From Acidobacteria bacterium UBA6911 (GTDB taxonomy: Bacteria; Acidobacteriota; UBA6911): a stretch of DNA of 10,834 nucleotides. The notes below the pieces were generated by a model. The model did no database searches. It worked only from the letters and a program-made list of their open reading frames with translations, and had not been told where the DNA came from. Location: contig DKBB01000382.1 in assembly GCA_002451015.1 (NCBI GenBank), positions 8,686-19,519 on the forward strand. The letters are read 5' to 3'. Shown one piece after another: positions 1 to 6,431 of this stretch. Position 1 is the first letter of the stretch; each line of letters begins with the position of its first letter. Both the position numbers and the translations under genes were made by a program.

Positions 1-884
1 GGAATCCCGAACGCCTTCATCATCAGAACATCTTCCATCACCTGCGAGTTGAACGGGCCGGTGACCGGCGTACCATCATAATACTGCTTGAGATGCACAT
101 GCTCGTCCCGCCAGCGCCACGGCAGATACGCCCACCTGGGCGGCAGAAACGGCGGACCCGCTTCCAATGCATGCGCCGTCACCAGCCTACCCGGATTCTC
201 CGCGCTATAGATTTTCAGTTCGAATGCCGGACCTTCAAATTGAATTTTCACCCGTTCGGGATCTTCCGCGCAAAAATCATACTCCCCCGGCCAGGTCCCT
301 TGAACAAAACAGGCATACCCTCTCGAGGAAATATAGAAAGGCGCATAAACCGAAGTCGTCGGTTTGACGATCATCTCTACCTTCTGGCCGCGTAAATTCA
401 TTGCCGTTTCAAGCCCGGGCGTCCAGGAAGCCTGCTGCGGGCCATCCACGACCCGTTCCATCAATCCGGTAAAATATTCATTTTCATTTGCGGAAACGGA
501 GAGGCCCCATTTCAGGATACCGGCATCGGGCTTTGCGAATATCCGGATTGCAAAGTCGTTTGCCTGAGGGGTGACCGAAATCGTGACCACTCGTCCATCA
601 ACCGTTTTTGATTGTGCTTCCCAGGGCTTGTTGGAGACGCCGCTTTTACCTTCCGTGAACGTAGCCGGGAGGATCACCCGTCCCGCTTCGGTTTCATAGA
701 AAATTCCGTCGATTCGCAGGGAACGGTCTTTTATGTCTGTTGGATCAGGCGCCAGGACATTGGATTGTAAAACCAGGCTGGCTTGCGTTCTGTCCTGCAC
801 TGTAGCAGATCTGTTCTCCTGAGCTCCACCGGCACCAAACATCGACAGCGCCAGCAACACAACCAATACGTACCGGTGTTTCAT
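1..884 (-). CDS. Exported glycoside hydrolase family 31 protein, N-terminal part (truncated by window edge)
   Basis: Reading the minus strand from the ATG at 884-882 gives an uninterrupted frame of 294 codons that leaves the window without a stop, so the C-terminal part is missing. The start is well supported: AAAGGAG lies 5 nt upstream (890-896). Residues 1-21 form a signal peptide (MKHRYVLVVLLALSMFGAGG then AQ), so the enzyme is exported. Residues about 30-240 look like a beta-rich N-terminal domain. Residues 244-294 carry the typical GH31 entry into the catalytic barrel: PPFLPPRWAYLPWRWRDE (244-261), then a YYDG segment, then a helix ending in AFGIP. GH31 enzymes are retaining alpha-glycosidases (alpha-glucosidase, alpha-xylosidase, sulfoquinovosidase and others). 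The catalytic aspartates lie beyond the window, so substrate cannot be told. The gene is divergent from the rhamnose transporter gene and may share its control region. The family call is made from motif memory, not a search. Confidence 0.72.
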   Translation of the reverse strand, partial: MKHRYVLVVLLALSMFGAGGAQENRSATVQDRTQASLVLQSNVLAPDPTDIKDRSLRIDGIFYETEAGRVILPATFTEGKSGVSNKPWEAQSKTVDGRVVTISVTPQANDFAIRIFAKPDAGILKWGLSVSANENEYFTGLMERVVDGPQQASWTPGLETAMNLRGQKVEMIVKPTTSVYAPFYISSRGYACFVQGTWPGEYDFCAEDPERVKIQFEGPAFELKIYSAENPGRLVTAHALEAGPPFLPPRWAYLPWRWRDEHVHLKQYYDGTPVTGPFNSQVMEDVLMMKAFGI

Positions 885-1025
885 CGCCTCTCCTTTTAGT
901 GGACAAACTGTAACAAAATCCTGGGAATAGATTATATATCGCTATTAATCACGGTTATTTCAACCTAAAATAATCTCCTTGAATTAAAGTATTTTCAAAA
1001 AAAATAAGAAAGCCGGTAAACGCAA
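885..1025. promoter_or_regulatory. Divergent AT-rich control region between the GH31 gene and the rhamnose operon
   Basis: This 141-bp spacer separates two divergent genes and is much more AT-rich than either. For the minus-strand gene a plausible sigma-70 promoter is TTGAAA (plus 963-958) with TATATA/TATAAT (about 938-931). The spacing is 19-21 nt, longer than ideal, and the 5' leader would be about 40 nt. For the plus-strand gene no convincing promoter is visible: TTGAAT at 979-984 has no good -10 at 17 nt, and TAAAAT at 965-970 has no good -35. The half-site GATTA/TAATC recurs at 930-934, 946-950 and 971-975 in alternating orientation, which could be a regulator-binding cluster or chance in AT-rich DNA. 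The plus-strand gene also lacks a strong Shine-Dalgarno. Confidence 0.45.
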
Positions 1026-2450
1026 ATGACGGAAGAATCGAGCCTTCGTGAAATGGAACCTGTTCCGGGCAGCTCCACTACAGATGAATTCGAAAGAGAA
1101 TCCGTACCGGAAAGCAGGCTGAAAAGCCTGCGAAGTTTTATCGGCATGTATGCCGGCGAGCATGCAGCAGGCACGGAATTCATGATAGGCCCCCTGTTCG
1201 TAGCCCATGGAGTCACCGCATTCGACCTGCTGGTGGGATTATTGCTCGGAAACCTGATGGCGGTGCTCAGCTGGCGCTTCCTCTGCGCCCCCATCGCCGT
1301 ACGCGTCCGCCAGACCATGTATTATCAGCTGGAGAGAATATGCGGCGTCAAGCTGGTTACATTGTACAACCTGGCCAACGGCCTCATGTTCTGCTTCCTC
1401 GCCGGCGCCATGGTTTCCGTGTCCGCAACTGCAGTAGGTATCCCCTTCAATATGAAAATGCCCGGACTGAACGACTGGCTTCCTAACAGCGCCGGGTGGA
1501 TCGTGGCGGTCCTTGCGGTTGGATTAGTCATTTCCCTCGTGGCCGCCAAAGGGTATGACGCGGTGGCTCGTTTCGCCAACATCGCCTCCCCATGGATGGT
1601 CCTGGTATTTCTGGCATGCGGTATCGCCGCACTTCCCCGGCTCGGGATTCATTCGCTGGCGGATTTCTGGCCTGTGGCGAACAACATCATCTGGACCGGG
1701 GTTCCCCTGGAAGGGCAGTCCCAGTACACATTCTGGCATGTTTTCTGTTTTGCCTGGTTCTGCAACCTGGCCATGCATGTCGGCATGTCCGATCTTTCCA
1801 TATTCCGGTACGCCCGTAAAGCCTCCTACGGATACGCCTCAGCCGCCGGCATGTATCTGGGCCATTACATGGCCTGGATGTCCGCCGCTCTTCTGTATGC
1901 GCTTCAATTGAGTATAAACCCCGAAGATACGGCCGTGGCTCCGGGACCCATGGCGGTGAATATTGCCGGGCTGGCGGGAGCCGCCTGCGTAATCATTGCG
2001 GGATGGACCACTGCCAATCCAACGATTTACCGGGCCGGGCTTGCCTTCCAGATTTTATTCAAAAAATGGAGCCGGTTCAGGGTCACTCTCATCGCTGGAT
2101 CTCTGGCCACGTTCGGCGCCGTTTTCCCCGCCCTTGTCATGAAGCTTCTGGATTTCGTTGCTCTGTACGGACTCATTTTAATGCCCATGGGGACGGTGAT
2201 CTTTCTGGACTATTGGGTTCTGCCCAAACTGAACCTGAAGAGCTTTTATGCAGAATCGGCTGGAATCTCCGCCAACTGGGCCGCCGGCGCGGCATGGATC
2301 CTGACTCTCTGTTGTTGCCTGGCATTGTATCTACTGGGTGGCATTGAAAAATTCTTTCTGTTCATCCCCGGCTGGTTTATAGCCGCCGCTCTATACATTG
2401 CCGGCAGTATGATTATCCAGAGAGGAACCTATCGGGAGATCGGAAGATGA
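1026..2450 (+). CDS. NCS1-family (purine/cytosine permease-like) membrane transporter
   Basis: The 474-residue product is a polytopic inner-membrane protein of the usual length for nucleobase:cation symporter-1 carriers. A charged cytoplasmic N-terminus (1-37) precedes about twelve hydrophobic segments, roughly at 45-85 (two), 115-140, 157-175, 188-207, 235-255, 268-295, 313-330, 352-372, 374-396, 417-438 and 443-463. Family-like signatures are GEHAAGTEFMIGPL (44-57) in the first helix, GMSDLSIFRYARK (253-265), and GWTTANPTIYRAGLAFQ (326-342). Known NCS1 substrates are nucleobases, hydantoins, allantoin, thiamine and pyridoxine-type compounds, driven by Na+ or H+. Its position as the first gene of a rhamnose operon suggests that it carries rhamnose, a rhamnoside or a fermentation product; this is inference. 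The 3' end overlaps the next start by 4 nt (ATGA). A role in nucleobase uptake, with merely accidental placement here, is the main alternative. Confidence 0.8.
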   Translation: MTEESSLREMEPVPGSSTTDEFERESVPESRLKSLRSFIGMYAGEHAAGTEFMIGPLFVAHGVTAFDLLVGLLLGNLMAVLSWRFLCAPIAVRVRQTMYYQLERICGVKLVTLYNLANGLMFCFLAGAMVSVSATAVGIPFNMKMPGLNDWLPNSAGWIVAVLAVGLVISLVAAKGYDAVARFANIASPWMVLVFLACGIAALPRLGIHSLADFWPVANNIIWTGVPLEGQSQYTFWHVFCFAWFCNLAMHVGMSDLSIFRYARKASYGYASAAGMYLGHYMAWMSAALLYALQLSINPEDTAVAPGPMAVNIAGLAGAACVIIAGWTTANPTIYRAGLAFQILFKKWSRFRVTLIAGSLATFGAVFPALVMKLLDFVALYGLILMPMGTVIFLDYWVLPKLNLKSFYAESAGISANWAAGAAWILTLCCCLALYLLGGIEKFFLFIPGWFIAAALYIAGSMIIQRGTYREIGR

Positions 2451-2623
2451 AGTTACTGTTAAGCAGCCTTGGATTAATCGGACTATTGGCAACCGTATTG
2501 CCGTCCATCCTGGTTTTCTCCGGCTCTATCGAACCGGGGACCCACAAAACCGTCATGGCGGTCGGGATGGTCCTGTGGTTTGTAACGGCGCCCTTTTTTA
2601 TGAAAAGGAAAGACTCTCCTTAG
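2447..2623 (+). CDS. Small two-helix membrane protein coupled to the transporter
   Basis: The ATG at 2447-2449 overlaps the TGA of the transporter gene (ATGA), with GGGAG at 2434-2438 giving an 8-nt Shine-Dalgarno spacing. The frame runs 58 codons to TAG at 2621-2623. The product has two hydrophobic stretches: residues 3-26 (LLLSSLGLIGLLATVLPSIL and on) and 35-52 (TVMAVGMVLWFVTAPFFM), joined by a short polar turn SGSIEPGTHK. It ends in a positively charged tail KRKDSP, so a hairpin with both ends in the cytoplasm is likely. Translational coupling to the carrier suggests a small accessory subunit or stabiliser of that transporter. I recall similar tiny proteins beside symporters in other bacteria but know no named family. 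It would be missed by gene finders with a 60-residue cutoff. Confidence 0.75.
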   Translation: MKLLLSSLGLIGLLATVLPSILVFSGSIEPGTHKTVMAVGMVLWFVTAPFFMKRKDSP

Positions 2624-2668
2624 AAAGCCGGAACCCGTACCGCGCCATAGCTAAATCAATGGTTTCAT

Positions 2669-2874
2669 CGGATCCGGCCCGCATTTCTCACGAGGTGACT
2701 ACTGCGGCGGCACAGAGGACCCTGTCTACTGCGTTGCGCATCCTAAGACTCCACGACATGCGTCAAGTATGCCTCCGGGATCTTCGGTTGCGCGCCTTGC
2801 ATCCACGGCACTCTATATCGCCTCGGTGTAAGCGAATCGACCGGAATCCCGCGAGAAAAGCGGGCTAGAATCCG
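2669..2874. repeat. Probable non-autonomous mobile-element relic with terminal inverted repeats (MITE-like)
   Basis: The two ends of this 206-bp stretch are imperfect inverted repeats. The left arm (2669-2692) contains GCCCGCATTTCTC at 2677-2689; the right arm, read on the minus strand (2874-2850), contains GCCCGCTTTTCTC. Both begin CGGAT and end with a CG dinucleotide after the core; about 20 of 25 aligned positions agree with one gap. No open frame with ribosome-binding site lies between them. The layout fits a miniature inverted-repeat element or the scar of an insertion sequence that lost its transposase. No clear target-site duplication is seen. The IS family is not determined, though the core resembles insertion-sequence ends I have seen in other bacteria. 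Confidence 0.45.
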
Positions 2875-2875
2875 G
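2841..2875 (+). other. Two-step RNA hairpin upstream of the AOR gene
   Basis: CCGGA (2841-2845) pairs with TCCGG (2871-2875), and inside it CCCGC (2848-2852) pairs with GCGGG (2860-2864) around a GAGAAAA loop, separated by a small asymmetric internal loop. No T-run follows, so it is not a standard intrinsic terminator. It overlaps the right end of the inverted-repeat element and may simply be part of it, or it may protect or attenuate the downstream message. Confidence 0.35.
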
Positions 2876-2943
2876 GGATCGATTATGATATCCCTGCTTA
2901 CGGAACCCGATAGCGACGTTTTGATCTCTCCGGAGAATTATTC

Positions 2944-5001
2944 ATGCCTATTGACGCGAAAATCCTGCCCAGGGGCTACATGGGCAGGATCCTGACCATA
3001 AACCTTACCGGGAAGACATTTCATTCGTCTGCGCTTGATTCCAGGACAGGCAACCTTTTTTTCGGCGGAAGGGGCATGGGCGTGGCGCTTCTAACCGAGC
3101 ATTTCCTCTCCCTGGAACGGGAAGGAAAATACAGGAATGCTTTTAAGGAAATCGATCCTCTTGGAGAGGACAACATCCTGATCATATCCACTTCTCCGAC
3201 CACGGGAACCGCGATGCCCGCCTCCGGCAGATTTCATGTAAACTTCAAATCCCCCCTGACGGGCGGTGTCGGCAGCGCCAATTCCGGAGGGAAATGGGCG
3301 GTTGCTTTTAAGAAAACAGGCTACGACATTCTCAGGATTACGGGAAAATCCCCAATCCCGATCTACCTAACAATATCTCCGGAGGATGTGGCGTTTCACG
3401 ATGCCGGGTCTTTATTGAAGCTGAACGTGGAGGAAATCACGGATCTGCTGATCCGCAACTCCCCGAAAAAAGCACGGGTCATGACGATCGGCGAGGCGGG
3501 CCGTAAAATATCCCGAATAGCCGCCATCATGAACGACCGGGGCAGAGCCCTGGGAAGAGGCGGCGGCGGTGCGGTTTTCGGATCCAAGAACCTTCTGGCT
3601 GTTGTAGTCCACCCCGTTTCGGCAGGCGTCATTCCAGTTGCCGATCCTGAGGGATTGCGCCCAGGCAACGAAAGCGGAGCCGGCTATAAGGCGCGACTGA
3701 AACTGGACGTGGGAAAGATGACCCGGAAAGAGCAGACCTTTGGAATCCTGTCATCCATGGGAACACTGGGTGTTCTGGGAATGGTCCACAACTACAATGA
3801 GCTCATTCACAACAACATGCGCGACACCCGTCACCGGGATGAAGATATCGGGAAGATCAACGGAGAAGCCTTGAGATATCATGCCGCAACGACTTCCTCC
3901 GGGAGGGAGCGGGTAGAAACGAAAAAAAGCGCCTGCTACAACTGCCCGATCGCCTGCACCCGGGTAAGCAGGATACTCGACGGAAAGGGAACCCGTTTGG
4001 ACCATGGGGAAGGCCCCGAATTCGAAACCGTCGCCCTGCTCGGAGCGAATCTGTCCATCTACGACCTGGTCGTTATTACCCGGGCGAATTACTGGGCAAA
4101 CCGTTACGGGCTGGATACCATTTCCCTGGGTGGAACTATCGCGGCCTTTATCGAACTGTATACGCTGGTTAAAAATAAAAAGGATCCCCGAACACCTGAG
4201 GAAGAGAAGCTCCTTAAAAATGTTCTCCCGTTCTGCGAACAGCACGGGGAGCCCGGCTTCGGCCGCAAAGAGATTTTGTTGCCCCTTGTTCATGCCATAG
4301 GCAGATCCGAGGGCATCGGAAAAGAGCTGGCGGAGGGTTCCTACCGGTTCTGCCGGAAATACGGCCATGAAGAATTGTCCATGAGCGTTAAAAAAATGGA
4401 AATGCCGGCCTATGATCCCCGGACCGCATACCTGCAGGGCCTCTGCTATGAAATGAACAACCGGGGAGGATGCCACCTGGAAAACGGGTACACTGCGATC
4501 CGGGATTATTGCGCCGGGTACGCGGAATGGCCGGGAGATCGCATTGAAGGGACCGCCATTATCGCCAGAAATGCCGCACTGACCAACACGGCCATCGATA
4601 TTATCGGGGCTTGTGCTTTTGCATCGTTGTCACTAACTCTTGATGAATTCGCGTTGCTTGTAAATGCGGTAACCGGGCTGAGCCATAGCGGAGGAACTCT
4701 GGAACGGATTGCCTGGAGAACACTGACGCTGGAAAGGATGTTTAACCTACGCGCAGGATTCACCCGCAACGAGGACCGGCTGCCCGATCGTTTCTATACC
4801 GAAAGCCTTGAAATCGAAGGCCGCTCCCTGATTTGCAACCGCGAGGCCTTCGATCAAATGCATAGCGAGTATTACGACGCCATGGGATGGGACGGGAATG
4901 GGTTCCCCAGGGCGGAGACACTCCGTGAGCTTGAACTGGAATGTACGGTGCCGAATGGGATGCCCAGCCAGGGGGAGGCTTCTGGCGTTTCAGGAACATG
5001 A
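2944..5001 (+). CDS. Tungsten-type aldehyde:ferredoxin oxidoreductase (AOR family), probable lactaldehyde oxidation
   Basis: The 685-residue product has the whole AOR fold layout. The N-terminal tungstopterin domain begins GYMGRILTINLTG (11-23), with GGRGMG at 41-46, SGRFHVNFKSPLTGG at 94-108, and DRGRALGRGGGGAVFGSKNL (198-217). The [4Fe-4S] ligands are Cys331, Cys334 and Cys338 (CYNCPIAC) plus Cys557 (DIIGAC). Expected active-site elements are also present: the acidic GPEFE (357-361) and His511 in RGGCH, next to AYDPR (489-493). AOR enzymes oxidise aldehydes to carboxylates with ferredoxin as acceptor. Between rhamnose genes, the natural substrate would be L-lactaldehyde from the aldolase step, giving L-lactate; this is inference. 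The start has GGAG at 2932-2935 with 8-nt spacing. The protein is longer than the roughly 600-residue archaeal prototype. A 3-nt gap to the aldolase gene indicates co-translation. Other aldehydes cannot be excluded. Confidence 0.92.
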   Translation: MPIDAKILPRGYMGRILTINLTGKTFHSSALDSRTGNLFFGGRGMGVALLTEHFLSLEREGKYRNAFKEIDPLGEDNILIISTSPTTGTAMPASGRFHVNFKSPLTGGVGSANSGGKWAVAFKKTGYDILRITGKSPIPIYLTISPEDVAFHDAGSLLKLNVEEITDLLIRNSPKKARVMTIGEAGRKISRIAAIMNDRGRALGRGGGGAVFGSKNLLAVVVHPVSAGVIPVADPEGLRPGNESGAGYKARLKLDVGKMTRKEQTFGILSSMGTLGVLGMVHNYNELIHNNMRDTRHRDEDIGKINGEALRYHAATTSSGRERVETKKSACYNCPIACTRVSRILDGKGTRLDHGEGPEFETVALLGANLSIYDLVVITRANYWANRYGLDTISLGGTIAAFIELYTLVKNKKDPRTPEEEKLLKNVLPFCEQHGEPGFGRKEILLPLVHAIGRSEGIGKELAEGSYRFCRKYGHEELSMSVKKMEMPAYDPRTAYLQGLCYEMNNRGGCHLENGYTAIRDYCAGYAEWPGDRIEGTAIIARNAALTNTAIDIIGACAFASLSLTLDEFALLVNAVTGLSHSGGTLERIAWRTLTLERMFNLRAGFTRNEDRLPDRFYTESLEIEGRSLICNREAFDQMHSEYYDAMGWDGNGFPRAETLRELELECTVPNGMPSQGEASGVSGT

Positions 5002-5004
5002 ACG

Positions 5005-6423
5005 ATGAATGAGAATAAGAGTTTTAATGAAATCTACGAGAATTTCCGGAGAGTCGGAGATGCTCTCCGCAGCGTGAACGGGAACAATACCCACAGCGGC
5101 AATTTATCGGCGATTGATCCAGACGATCCCGGGCGATTCTATACGACGGCATCCGGTTCTCAGATTGGGGCCCTTATCCCCCGGGACATTGTTCCCATTC
5201 GCTTCAAGGAGGTGAGTTGGGGCGACGGCAGGGCGTCCACGGAATCCAATATTCACCGGGCGGTCCTGAGCCTGCCCGGAGCGAATGCCTGCATCCACTG
5301 CCACCATGTTCTCTCTACCGTCATGTCCTTCGACAACCGGGACTGCCAGCTTTTTCTAAAGTACCTCGGCGATGATGCAAACGGAAATCAGGAATTCTAT
5401 TTTCAACCGGTGGATATTCACGGCGCGTCCATAATCGGCGCGGTGACGGCCGGATCCTACAAACAGCCGGTCGGCTCGATTGAAATGGAGAAGAGAATAC
5501 CCGGATACCTGGCGAAAGGACCGATCACCCTCGTCAAGGGACACGGACCTTTTACCCGGGGCGATTCCCTGGAAGAATGCCTCCTGCATTTGAGCGTTTT
5601 CGAAAGCAGCGCAGCGCTGGCGCTTAATCTGGGCCGCCGCGGTATCCGTCCGCGCATAATTCAGGACAAACTGGCCGAACGGGGACTCGACTCGGTTTTT
5701 CCCCCTTATCCACGAAAGAAAATGGACCGGATTGCAGAGGGAGGCGATGTGGAGGACGAGTCCACTGTTCAGGAATTCGCCCACTGGTCGAGGTACATTT
5801 ACGACATGATGATCGGGGCTTTCGGAACCGGATCCATGAGCCGGAAGGTTACCGCCGGTGAGATGATTTTCTGCCCCATGTCGGCCATCCCGGCCGGAAT
5901 GGATTTTCGCCTGACCCGGACACCCACGAGGATAGAGAACGACGATGATTTCGAAATCATGCTCCATAAATTAATCTACACGCATACCAACTATACAACC
6001 TGTATCATGGCGTCGAATCCACTGGCGACAGCCGAAGGCATGGCCATCCTGGCCGAGAAGTTCGGAACAGAATCCCTGATTGGAGAATCGCCCGATATCC
6101 CTTATTCGCGCGAAACTCATCCGGTTGTGGCGCCCATCGATGCGGAGGCTATTTATCTGAACCCCAGGCTTGGACTGGTGGACAGCGCTCAAATGAACAA
6201 CCGGTCTCCGGAAAATCCGATCCTCAACATGTTGCGATGGCACAAGGGATGCTGTGTGGTCGGAGGCTTCGGCGTCGTTGCAACCGGCGACACCACACTG
6301 GAACAGGCCGCCCACAACCTGGCTTCAGCCGAGAGAATAGGGAAATTCAGGATAGAAGTTTCTATCAATGAAAAATTATTAGGCGGGCCTTCCCTGGAAT
6401 ATTTTGAGCCGAAAACAATATAG
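5005..6423 (+). CDS. Tandem-domain class II aldolase, probable L-rhamnulose-1-phosphate aldolase
   Basis: At 472 residues this is about twice the size of a class II (adducin-type) aldolase and appears to hold two copies of the fold. Domain 1 (about 1-225) has the full set: GNNTHSGNLS (26-35) for phosphate binding, TASGSQIGAL (48-57), catalytic Glu80 in STESNIHR, and metal ligands His98 and His100 (IHCHH) with His180 (KGHGPFTRG). Domain 2 (about 255-460) keeps the spacing, with GTGSMSR (274-280), E317 and H321 in EIMLHKLIY, and TTLEQAAHNLASAERIG (430-446). The metal histidines appear replaced: CIMASNP (333-339) sits where HxH should be, and GGFG (420-423) where NHG should be. From context it should split rhamnulose 1-phosphate into dihydroxyacetone phosphate and L-lactaldehyde. 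AGGA at 4992-4995 is its ribosome site. Another sugar-phosphate aldolase activity is possible. Confidence 0.8.
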   Translation: MNENKSFNEIYENFRRVGDALRSVNGNNTHSGNLSAIDPDDPGRFYTTASGSQIGALIPRDIVPIRFKEVSWGDGRASTESNIHRAVLSLPGANACIHCHHVLSTVMSFDNRDCQLFLKYLGDDANGNQEFYFQPVDIHGASIIGAVTAGSYKQPVGSIEMEKRIPGYLAKGPITLVKGHGPFTRGDSLEECLLHLSVFESSAALALNLGRRGIRPRIIQDKLAERGLDSVFPPYPRKKMDRIAEGGDVEDESTVQEFAHWSRYIYDMMIGAFGTGSMSRKVTAGEMIFCPMSAIPAGMDFRLTRTPTRIENDDDFEIMLHKLIYTHTNYTTCIMASNPLATAEGMAILAEKFGTESLIGESPDIPYSRETHPVVAPIDAEAIYLNPRLGLVDSAQMNNRSPENPILNMLRWHKGCCVVGGFGVVATGDTTLEQAAHNLASAERIGKFRIEVSINEKLLGGPSLEYFEPKTI

Positions 6424-6431
6424 GCCTAACC

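Larger units (their letters stand above)
2624..2943. other. 320-bp non-coding gap between the transporter pair and the AOR gene
   Basis: No convincing gene is seen. The one open frame crossing this gap (2575-2868) starts inside the small membrane protein gene, has no Shine-Dalgarno and translates to an arginine-rich, low-complexity-like peptide, so I treat it as spurious. Most of the gap (2669-2874) is the inverted-repeat element listed separately. The last 70 bp form the leader of the AOR gene: TATGAT at 2884-2889 resembles a -10 box but has no matching -35, and the AOR Shine-Dalgarno GGAG is at 2932-2935. Whether the downstream genes are read from the 1026 promoter or from one in this gap cannot be decided. 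Confidence 0.5.

Noticed and set aside
93..395. 100-codon plus-strand open frame near the left edge
   Set aside because: It is antisense to the GH31-type frame, which has a signal peptide, strong Shine-Dalgarno and family motifs.
974..979. AAGGAG on the minus strand in the divergent spacer, suggesting an upstream small gene
   Set aside because: The only nearby start (TTG) is followed at once by a stop, so no peptide is encoded.
2575..2868. 97-codon plus-strand open frame across the gap before the AOR gene
   Set aside because: It starts inside the better-supported small membrane protein gene, has no ribosome site, is arginine-rich without recognisable motifs and spans the inverted-repeat element.
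3751..4476. 241-codon minus-strand open frame
   Set aside because: It lies wholly within the AOR gene, antisense to conserved cysteine and pterin motifs, and shows no family motif; a shadow of the real gene.
5356..5967. 203-codon minus-strand open frame
   Set aside because: Antisense to the aldolase, with no recognisable domain or ribosome site.
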